Shown here one piece after another: positions 23,798 to 32,602 of a stretch of DNA of 64,000 nt; positions within the stretch are counted from its first letter, which is position 1; each line of letters starts with the position of its first letter. The notes below the pieces were generated by a model. That model saw only the letters and a program-made list of their open reading frames with translations, did not search any database and was not told the origin of the DNA. The position numbers and the translations under genes were made by a program. Source of the stretch: Solanum dulcamara (lineage: Eukaryota; Streptophyta; Magnoliopsida; Solanales; Solanaceae); NCBI RefSeq assembly GCF_947179165.1, contig NC_077242.1:37147097-37211096 (forward strand). Reading direction: 5' to 3'.

Positions 23798-24955
23798 ATC
23801 GTGCCACCAAAACACACAATAAGTCAAAAGAACATCGCCAATACAAAGATTCCACCAACTACCGTGCCTCCACCATCGGGAATGCAGAAAAGGAATAAGG
23901 CTCGAGTATCTGAATAGGAAAATGACTATGGAACTCAAGAGGTTCCACAGACACCTACTACTCAGCCTACCCTCACTTCTGAGGAAAAGTTTAGATGAGG
24001 ATATTATATTAAAAAGGCGATAAAAATGGTTCCAAACCTCCACAACAAGCTCACTCTTGATGAAGAGGCAAGCTATCAATATGCTCACTCAATTGATAGC
24101 TGCCCAGTCAGACCTTCAAAGAACTCCAATTAATTTTTAAGAGACTTCAATTGCTATAAGGATTAGGGACTTCTCAAGGATGAACCCACCAGTCTTCACT
24201 AGGCCGAAGATTGAGGTGGGTCATTAGAACTTCATCGATGAGATATGGAAGATCCTAAAGTCTATGCATACAAATGAGGTTGAGGGAGTTAAGCTTGTTG
24301 CTTATCAGCTCAAAGATATGGCTAATGTTTGGTACAACCAGTGGGAGAAAAGTCATGGTGAGGATGATGATCGTGCTTTTTGGGATGATCGAGAATTTAT
24401 TCGTAGACCACTTATTCCCTCGAGATCTTAGGGAAGCAAAGTTGAGGAGTTCATGAGTCTAAAAAACAATAGGGGCTGATGGTGAAAGAGTATAGCCTTA
24501 AGTTCATCCATCTGTCTAGGTATGCTCCATAAATGATTCCTGATGTGAGATCAAAGATGAAGAAATTTATCTCTGGCCCGAGTAGACATATGAAGAAAGA
24601 GTGCAAGATTGCCTTATTGATTTCCGACATGGACACATTCAGACTCATGGTTATGAAAAACATGTTAGGAAGGACAAGAAGAAAAATAGGGAGGAGAACC
24701 ACCACAATAAAACAAGGTCTATAGGAAATGAGACTAACCACCAGAAGAGTTGTAATGGCAACCTGTCATTCTTTTAGTGGTAGTCTTCTGACTATGCACC
24801 ATCATTAGCAAGTACAATTGCATTGAAAAATAAGAATTACCAAAGCTCACAAAGTTAGTAGAAATTCATAGCCCAAGGTTCTCAGTCTCAAGGAAGCATG
24901 GCACAAGATTCTTCACATAAGCCCATTATGGTCAATATGTTTTTATTCAAAAAGA
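23798..24955 (+). pseudogene. Element A gag, second copy
   Basis: It repeats 16292-16905 and continues beyond the junction into the rest of gag: a PRDLREAK block near 24420, then SKMKKFISGPSRHMKKECKI and ALLISDMDTFRLMV at about 24550-24650, the usual end of a chromovirus capsid. A lysine/arginine-rich segment follows (near 24660-24720). No CCHC zinc knuckle was found before the sequence jumps to the end of RNase H. The start codon is GTG and several stops are present, so it is non-functional. Confidence 0.82.
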
Positions 24956-24984
24956 GCTGAATAAGGTAGATAAGATGACTTGAG

Positions 24985-26307
24985 TTGCTCAAGGACTATG
25001 ATATGAGCATTATCTATAACCCATGTAAAGCTAATATTGTTTATAATGCTCTTAGTAGGCTATCCATATGGAGTACCACTCATGTGTAAGAGGAAAGAAA
25101 GGAGTTTGATAAGGAATTGTATAGAATTGCATGTTCGGGAGTCCCCTTGTGGGCTCAAATAAGGGTGGTGTCATTATTTATAATGGGGATAAGGATTCAC
25201 TAGTGGTAAAAGTAAATGAAAACCAAGACTAAGATCCCATCCTACTTCAGTTAAAGAAAGATGTTCACAAGCAAAAACTGTTAGCTTTTGTACAAGAGGG
25301 AGATTGTGTGTTGAGGTATCAATTTAGATTGTGTATTCTGAATATCGAGGGTCTTTGAGATAGAATCATGGACAAGGCCTATAGTATCTATATTCAATTC
25401 ATCCAGGTTCTACCAAGATGTACCATGACTTAGGAGAAGTCTATTAGTTGAGTAGAATGAAAAGAGATATTGCATACTTTGTTTCTAAGTGACGAATTAT
25501 CAACAAGTCAAAGTCGAACATCAAAGGCCTTGTGCTGTGGCTTAGAATATAGAGCTTCCAGAGTGAAAATGGGAGATGACAAACATGGATTTTCTTATCG
25601 GTTTACCATGATCTCACCGACAACATGATTTGATTTGGGTGATTATAGACCGCATGAATAAATCAACCCACTTTTTGCTAGTTAAGACTACAAGTTCAGC
25701 AGAGGATTATGCTAGGTTGTTCATTCGTGAGATAGTGGGGCCTCATGGAGTTTATTTGTCTATCATCTCAGACAGAGGTGCATAATTCACTACTCATATT
25801 TGGAAGTCATTTCATAAAGGTTTAGGCTCGAAGGTAAATCTTAGTACCACTTTCCATCCTCAAATAGATGGTCAAGCAGAGCGTACGATTCAAACACTTG
25901 TACATATGTTGGTAGATTGTGTAATTGACTTTAAAGGTATTAGGATGATTATTTGCTTCTTATAGAGTTTTCATACAATAAATAACTACCACTCATTGAC
26001 TTTAAAGGTAATTGAGATGATTATTTGCTTTTTATAGAGTTTTCATATAATAATAACTATCACTCAAGTATTCAAATGGCTGCTTATGAGGCTCTTTATG
26101 GAAGGAGATGTAGATCACCAATTGGTTGGTTCAAAATTGGTGATGCTGAGTTAATAGGGACATATTTGGTTCATCAAGCAATGGAGAAGGTGAAGATCAT
26201 TTAAGAAAGGTTGAAAACTGCGCAAAGTCATTAAAATTCCTACACCAATGAGAGGAGAAGAGACTTAGAGTTTGAGGTCAATGATTGGTATACTTAAAGT
26301 AATGTAG
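24985..26307 (+). pseudogene. Element A integrase remnant (RNase H end to integrase core)
   Basis: It starts with the RNase H/integrase linker (LLKDYDMSIIYNP, then ALSRLS), so protease, RT and most of RNase H are missing. Next come a degraded HHCC zinc finger (25380-25500), then the DDE core: WEMTNMDFLIGLP near 25570, HFLLVKTT, IISDRGA with a stop, FTTHIWKSFHKGLGSKVNLSTTFHPQ and DGQAERTIQTL near 25870 (catalytic Asp and Glu visible). A 71-bp internal duplication follows, then RRRDLEFEVNDW. It ends at 26307 against D's LTR and lacks the C-terminal domain and chromodomain. Confidence 0.85.
25924..26065 (+). repeat. 71-bp tandem duplication inside the integrase of A
   Basis: 25924-25994 and 25995-26065 are direct repeats starting ATTGACTTTAAAGG and ending CACTC, with about six differences. 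It breaks the integrase frame. Confidence 0.93.
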
Positions 26308-26839
26308 TGTAACACCCTATTCTATTTTAACTTAGATTAATTCTGAAAACCTTGAGAAAAAGTTGAGAAAAGGAACAATAAGTGACACCACGAGCCCCTT
26401 CATGAGCTGTGGAAGCTATCACGAGCCATGGAAATGAGACATGAACCTAGGGACCTTTCCCTATACAGACACTTGTACTGTTCGTAGAGTGCTATATGAC
26501 CAGTTAAAATCATCCATAGAAGTGAACCCCAGGACCCCCTTTTATCAGTCACTTTTTATGATGCATTCCACGATCCGTCGAAGGGTCTACGGACCGTAGA
26601 AGGTTCCGTAGACCACATTCACCCTAAGAACCCTAAGTTTACCTCTACAACTAAGTTCAATAACTCATGATACTCTCTAAAGACCATAACAAGAGTCCCA
26701 TAGACCTAACACTTCAGTGATAAATTTCAATAGCATTTTCATGGACACCTTCATGAGTCGTAAAGGGTTGTACGGTCTGTGAAGGATACTCGTAGAAAGC
26801 CTTTCCCAGTTTTAATAAAGGGAATTCTAGTGTTTTTCC
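26308..26839 (+). repeat. Element D 5' LTR, part 1
   Basis: It aligns with 43807-44340 (3' LTR) over its length, including the inverted CTACGG-A-CCGTAG motif (near 26588). It ends in the 5-bp target site TTTCC at 26835-26839 where C was inserted. Confidence 0.9.
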
Positions 26840-26895
26840 TATTATTCCCCATACTTTATACTTTGGAAAGCCGTCTTAAACTTCGTAAAAGTTGC

Positions 26896-26901
26896 CACGT
26901 G
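26896..26901 (+). promoter_or_regulatory. G-box/ABRE-like site in U3 of element C
   Basis: CCACGTGACC with a CACGTG core, 56 bp into the LTR and conserved in the 3' LTR near 32660. This is the core recognised by plant bZIP/bHLH factors; binding is inferred. Confidence 0.5.
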
Positions 26902-27178
26902 ACCTAGATTAGCTACTACGCTACCAAATAACTCTAAGGAAAAGAGAATGAGATACCTCATAATAAGGAAGATTGGAAGTAGGGTTGGAAGAGTCCGAAA
27001 GGAGTTGGAGTCCAAGAAATCAGTCGTAGGACTCGACTTACTTGTGTAAGCTACAAACTTGGATGTTCTACGTGATTAAGCTACTTGAGTACACATCGAG
27101 CTTAAGTAGTAAGGAGTACATAGGCTCTTAAAGTAAGATGAAATTATGAATCCACAAAAGAGGCAGAAGGAGGCGTAG

Positions 27179-27240
27179 CACCTACTTAGAAGCAAGTAGG
27201 TGATGCACCTACTTGGACCAAGTAGGTGACTCACCTGCTT
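27179..27240 (+). promoter_or_regulatory. Palindrome cluster in U3 of element C
   Basis: Alternating CACCTACTT and AAGTAGGTG blocks form perfect inverted repeats: 9-bp arms around ATG at 27194-27214, and 11-bp arms (CACCTACTTGG/CCAAGTAGGTG) around a single A at 27206-27228. The same cluster is in the 3' LTR (32943-33007) and, weaker, in B (10490-10557). Confidence 0.75.
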
Positions 27241-27252
27241 GGGGTGGACCCC

Positions 27253-27272
27253 ATACTGCCACGTGGCAGTAT
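27253..27272 (+). promoter_or_regulatory. 20-bp perfect palindrome with G-box core
   Basis: ATACTGCCACGTGGCAGTAT is its own reverse complement and contains CACGTG (27260-27265) and the ABRE-type CACGTGGC. The 3' LTR copy has CATGTG instead, and B has CTGCCATATGGCAG at the equivalent place. Confidence 0.8.
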
Positions 27273-27359
27273 ATGAATGGCCGCATGAATGAGGTGGCAC
27301 CCTAGGGGGCTGCCATGTGTCACCCTAGAGGGATGCCATGTGTCACCTCTTAGGGAGGT

Positions 27360-27373
27360 GTATATATATAATA
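27360..27373 (+). promoter_or_regulatory. TATA box of the element C LTR
   Basis: A TATATATATAATA run about 90 bp after the G-box palindrome, conserved in the 3' LTR (near 33125) and, inverted, in B. Likely transcription start near 27395. Confidence 0.55.
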
Positions 27374-30199
27374 CATGCTGTACTTATCTTATTTCAGCAC
27401 TTAGAACAAAAGAAACTAAAAGAGAAACCTTAAGAGACTAAGAGAGGGTACCTACGACCCTAGCCTCTACAAGGTAAGTTCTCTAATTTTTCTCCGTGAA
27501 TTAATTATCTAAGGTATTCCTAAACTAAGTGGGGGTGTTTAAAAACAAAAATTGATAGTTGGGGCAGAAATATAGGGCTGCAAACAGCCACCAAAGCTCA
27601 GCCGCATCAAAGAGTTTCCGAAGTTAATTTTCAGCAAGTTTGGGAAGCCGTTTGTTAAGGTATGTATTGATTCTCTTATCCCATGTTTTGTTAAAGGTGT
27701 AAGTATGTTATGGGTGTGTAAAAATGAGTTGGAGACGTGAAAATATGGACGTTACGGCTGAAGGAAGTTGCAGGTTGTGTAGGGACTGTTTTGACGTATT
27801 CTAGTGGTTGAAAATGTAACTAGTGTCGTTGTTATTGTAGTGTCATATTGGGAATTGTTTTGTGGTAATGAAGGGATAGAAAAATGTCTAAATATAGGTA
27901 TAATTTCTGATGGTTGCATCCACACGACACCCCATTTCGTGTGGTTAAGATTTTACGAAATAAAGATTGAAAATTGTATTTTTGGAGTCATAGTTTTGAG
28001 CGGGCTGTTTGAGACTTGTTTGGTGTGATGTTGAAGTGGTATAATTATATATATGCTTCTGATTGTTGTTTTTGGTTGGATTCTAAGGTTTGGGGGTTAA
28101 ATTGAAAGTTTGGATAGGGCAAGTTATAGAGGAGATGCTGCCCAATTTCCGTTAACTTCTTAACTAACTAATAGACTAGTCGAGAAAGGTGAATAAGGAA
28201 TTGATTCCTATGTGTGCTTGGTTGTGGATTTAGAAGCTGGAAGTTCGAAGGTTACTAACATTAGTATTACTTTCATGTTAAATAGGTTAAAGGACCGAAG
28301 CGAGCTTCAATGCGATTAATCCATAACAAGTATGTAGAGCTATTCTTCTTTTCTTTGGCATGTATTAGATGTAAGTTATGATTGATATGTATATAAAATA
28401 TGGGGATAATTACACTCATAGAACCACAAGTATGATTCATAAGTCTTCCCTACTTCTTGATGTTAGAACTCCTACATTAGCTGAGTTGTTGCCTTTAAGT
28501 CTTCTATATGATAAAAAGTAATATATGTAAAGCCTATCTCTTTGTTCCTTTGGAATGGCTTAATTGTAAGTGAAATGATATATGATATGGGTTTAGAGGT
28601 AATTCCAATTATGAGCTCTGAGTATAACTCATGACTTGTACTCACTTTTGAACATTAAAAGTCTAAAAGTAGCTAAACTACTATTCTCGAGGCTTCTATA
28701 TAATGAATAGTAAGTAGAGGTACCAGCTCCTCTTCCTAAAGGCTCTACAATAATAATGGTCTCTGATTGCATAAGTTGTGTCTTTGTTTGCATGAGCTAT
28801 GTGGTATTGTCTTGATGCATGTCTATGAATCCCGAGGCTCTAATTGATATAATCGCTAATGACATCTAAAAGGCACTTCGAATAATTACTTTCTTAGTCT
28901 TCAAGTGACGGTTCACTTGACTATTTCATTGAATCTCAGAGGGTGACTTATTTGCATATGGTTTCTCACTACTCTACTCGTGCATACTATAACCCTTCTT
29001 TCTCCGCATCCCACCAGATATTATACCAGGCATAACTTTTACTAGTTCTTTTACCGAGTCCCAGGCTGAGTACGTATAATTTCATGTACGAGGAGATAAT
29101 TCTGTACATAAGGCACGGTATTATGATGATATAATTATTCATCGAGTCCCAAGCCGGGTACGATATACGATGGTATGTGTTATAATATGATGGTACGTAT
29201 GTGATGGTATGTGTGGTGAAATAAGAAAGGGGTATCGAGTCCTTCACTAGAGGGCCAGGTACGTATGTATATGATGTTGGTATGCTATAACGTACACCAC
29301 TCCCTTCACCGAGTCCCTCACTTAAGGGACGGATACCTTATGTAGGCATGCGTATGAAAATATAGTGATACATTTATAACCCCGAGCCCCGTAATGAACC
29401 GGATGTAATGTGATAACATATATGATAAGATTATACCATATACGATGATATAATGCCGTATACAACGATGTGATAAAGTGATATACATGATAATATTATG
29501 ACATGCTAAGATAATGAAATGATTATGACACCGAGTTCACTAGAGGGCCGGGTACAGTATATGAGAATGTATATAAATACATGTCCTAAGATGCAGGTAC
29601 AATGATTTGTTAAATATTATATTTGTTTCTTACATCCCTATTTCAGTTGTTATCTCATTTATGTTATGTTATATACTCAGTACATATATCATACTGACCC
29701 CCCTTTCTTCGGGGGCTGCATTTTGTGCCTGCAGGCACATATGTTCATTTGAGAGATCCTCTAGCTTAGGATTTCTGCTCAGCTATGTTAGAAGGGCTTC
29801 ACTATTTTGGAGCCTAGCTTTTGGTGCTAGTTATTTGATGTCGGCATTTGTTTATTTAGGGGTATGGCGGGGGCCCTATCCCACCATATTTTACCATTCA
29901 TAACTTTTAGAGGTCTATAGACATGTGTATGTGGATTGTTTATAAGTTTGTTTCAGCTATGCCTATATATCACACTGTAAATATTTTTATATTACAACAA
30001 CCTTATCGAATTGCGTGCTCTTTTATGATATGGTACGAATGAAAGAGGCTAGAGGTATCTGAAAAAGTTTTGACTCATTGGGATTTTTGTGTATAGTATC
30101 ACATCACACGCAGTTTAACTTGACTATAGCTTATAGATACATATATGGGGGTCCAGGTCGAACCCCAGTAGTGGCCTACGGGGTTGGGACGGATAGAAG

Positions 30200-30211
30200 T
30201 GGTATCAGAGC
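30200..30211 (+). other. Primer binding site of element C (tRNA-iMet)
   Basis: TGGTATCAGAGC, five bases after the LTR end. Confidence 0.93.
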
Positions 30212-32085
30212 AGTTCGTCCTTGGAGTGTCTATAGACCGTGTTTAGTAGAATCTTTTTTATCAGTGTGTTGTGCACCACATCTATAAACATGAGGCTACA
30301 GGACATTTAGGATGTTACCTTTCTTTCATATCTAAGATCGTACGATAGAGCCGAGTCATAGGGAATGAAATTCCTCATACTAACCTGTGCTTTAGCAGAA
30401 GGACAACATCGATAGAAGAAAGTAACTGATGATATTGGAAGTTACAGATCACGCAGGTAAGCAGAGTCATATAAGAGATATGTCAGGTATAATATGGAAA
30501 TATGATTGACATATAAAATTGAAAGGTGAAAGGGAAAGTAAATAGGAAAGTGCAACAAGTGCAGTTTGAGTGGACATACGAGGTAAGTCCATTTTATACT
30601 GTTATTGATATTGGGAACCCTATGTGGCTGTGATGTAATATGACCTAAATGTATATATTTTCCCTGTGAGGCACTATTGGCATTTTCTGCGTGCAGGTGT
30701 TGAGATAGTAAGAAATACAAAGGAAACTCTGTCCAAATTTTCCTAAAAATAGAAAAAAAAGAGAAGAGAGAACAAGCTATAAGTTCATAGTATGCTTTAA
30801 AAGTTGATACCAATGGGATAAGGCTACTGTTATGATGATGCTCGAAGCATGGGTCATCAGAGTGTAAATGCTCCTGAATGGAGAATTTGAGACGATTATA
30901 AACACTAGCTAATTACTAATTAGGATAAATGGAATGTGGATTGAATGCATTTATATCTTAAGGATACTACTCGAGTACCGGTGTTTAGACTAGATTGGTA
31001 CTGTATATCAAGAATTTTTTAAGTACCTCCAGATTATGTTAAGGTTTCGTACATAGGTAACCTAAAATATAGGTGGTAGAGGGGAAGATATGAATATGGG
31101 GCAGTATACCAAATATGTGGGGAAAAGACTCATATGTATCTGACAAGTTGAAAATAAATAGACAATGTCATGGATATACCCTAAAGGGGGGAAATAGATA
31201 TGAGAAATACAAGCATGAGATGAAATCAAGTGATATTACAATATGTTAATGTGAATACTTAAACTTCAAATGAGACCCCATACTGGCACGAGCTAATGGG
31301 ATCTAAAAGCCAGCAATAAATGAATAGAAGCCATGATACCTGAGACAGTGCTGAGAGTTATTAGTAAGGACCTTAAATAGTGTGACATCAAAGAATGGGT
31401 GCATACAAAAGGGATGAATACGACAGGAGAATCATAATGAGAACTTAAAGATATTGTAAGAGATAGCCAGGCTACACTTGACTAAAGGTTAAGATGTTGG
31501 TAACAGAGTTACTGGCTACTGATATAGCAACATACAAGTAGCATAATAGAAAGGATAAGAAATCTCTCCTAAGGTAGAATATAAGAGAACTTAAGAGTAA
31601 GTAAAGGAAGCAAAACAAGTGTGACCCAAAAGAGACTGCAAGTACGTGTTAGTGCAATGACATATGTAGAGCAGAGTAAGCCAAGAGCAGGAAGGACTAT
31701 GACTAGAATTGCATGCACTTTCTACAAATATTACAAGAGTAGTATGCAACCTACGAATATTGGTATGCTAAGAATGAGACCGAGTGGCTACTCAATAAAA
31801 AAAATTCAATAATAGCAATATGATTACAATGTGATGGGTGGTAGGGGAACTAGAAGGAAGATCCGAGTAAGAGTGTAGTAGGACATGCCTAGAGTGTTAA
31901 AAGTTGAATTAAGAGAAATTTTGCAATAGCTTAAACAAAATAGAGTATTAGAATCTTGATAGCCTATTACAGGAGATAGAAATCCCGACTTGGAAACGGA
32001 AAGCAGTTAATATGAATTATAGTACAAACTGACCTCACATTCTATGAAAGTATGAGTTCATATGGGTTATGGTAGATATGTGTAA
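30212..32085 (+). other. Non-coding leader and interior of element C
   Basis: The first 560 bp (to about 30770) are homologous to the leader of B (compare GGAGTGTCTATAGACCGTG, GATAGAGCCGAGTCATAGG and GACATACGAGGTAAGTCCA with the reverse complement of 11440-11990). The next 1.3 kb has no counterpart in B and shows no recognisable gag, protease or RT motif. The open frame at 31621-31812 has no visible domain. Confidence 0.7.
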
Positions 32086-32455
32086 CAAAATTTGACAAGA
32101 AAGGGGAAACTTGGCTCGGGATATGTGGGTCCCTATCAAATTATTTGTAGGTTAGGCAGAGCTGCCTATGAGTTAGACCTACCATCGGATTTGGAAGTGG
32201 TACACCCAGTCCCTTATGTGTCAAGGGTTTGCAAAGGTATAAGTGACCCTTCAAGAATAGTTCTTGTAGAGGAGATCCACGTAACCAGGAGTTACCCTAT
32301 GAGGATCAACCTATAGCCATTATGGATCAGCATATTAGAAGGTTACGAACTAGGGAAGTGGCTTCCATCAAAGTCTTATGACAAAGTAAGAATAAAGAAG
32401 AGATGACCTGAAAAGCCAAAAGGGAGATAGAGAAGAGATATCCGTACGTGTTCCC
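32086..32455 (+). pseudogene. Integrase C-terminus and chromodomain stub of element C
   Basis: RKGKLGSGYVGPYQIICRLG, then AAYELDLPSDLEVVHPVPYV give the integrase C-terminal domain. After a frameshift the chromodomain follows (IMDQHIRRLRTREVASIKVL, later EKRYPYVFP). A TGA at 32409-32411 replaces the same Trp codon as in element B. There is no integrase core upstream. Compare 11027-11392. Confidence 0.85.
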
Positions 32456-32589
32456 TGTGTGGAAGTCTAAACTCCTAGATTAGTTGAGTAGATGAATAAA
32501 AGGACTATGGATGACAACTATTATGAAGAATTCCTAAAGTCCTCGCAAGACCTTATGAGACTAGTTAACATTCGAGGATAAATGTTCTA

Positions 32590-32602
32590 AAGGAAGGAAG
32601 GA
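32590..32602 (+). other. Polypurine tract of element C
   Basis: AAAGGAAGGAAGGA directly precedes the 3' LTR start TGTTATGCCCC at 32603. Confidence 0.8.

Larger units (their letters stand above)
16907..24411. repeat. Tandem duplication, copy 2 (about 7,505 bp)
   Basis: Direct repeat of 9402-16906. The junction GACCACATATCCAAA joins gag (GACCACTTATTCC in the intact copy at 24407) to LTR B (CCCTATCCAAA at 9400). The shared bases are only TAT, so the join was not made by homologous LTR recombination. Confidence 0.95.
6274..26307 (+). mobile_element. Chromovirus A (Ty3/gypsy), split, duplicated and truncated
   Basis: The 5' LTR (6274-7648 plus 15210-16075), PBS and gag are followed by a 7.5-kb duplicated segment, gag again, and an integrase remnant that ends abruptly at 26307 where D's LTR starts. 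Protease, RT and most of RNase H have been deleted between gag and integrase (near 24955-24985). No chromodomain, polypurine tract or 3' LTR of A is seen in the window. Element B sits inside the 5' LTR. The span includes inserted DNA. Confidence 0.8.
26840..30195 (+). repeat. Element C 5' LTR
   Basis: About 3,356 bp, collinear with 32603-35983. U3 spans roughly 26840-27390 with G-boxes, palindromes and a TATA run; the remainder is an unusually long R/U5. Between about 29050 and 29560 are diffuse repeats built on ACCGAGTCCC...GGGCCGGGTACG. The last part (29690-29880, GGGGGCTGCATTTTG) matches the reverse complement of B. Confidence 0.92.

Noticed and set aside
16907..24411. Second copy of element B as an independent transposition
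   Set aside because: The copy is flanked by the same element-A sequence as the first, starts inside the LTR and lacks a target duplication. It is a segmental duplication.
9402..24411. Tandem duplication as a plain assembly duplicate
   Set aside because: The copies differ at scattered single bases and one indel, and the junction has its own base (16906). A haplotype-merging artefact is still possible and is named as the check in the finding.
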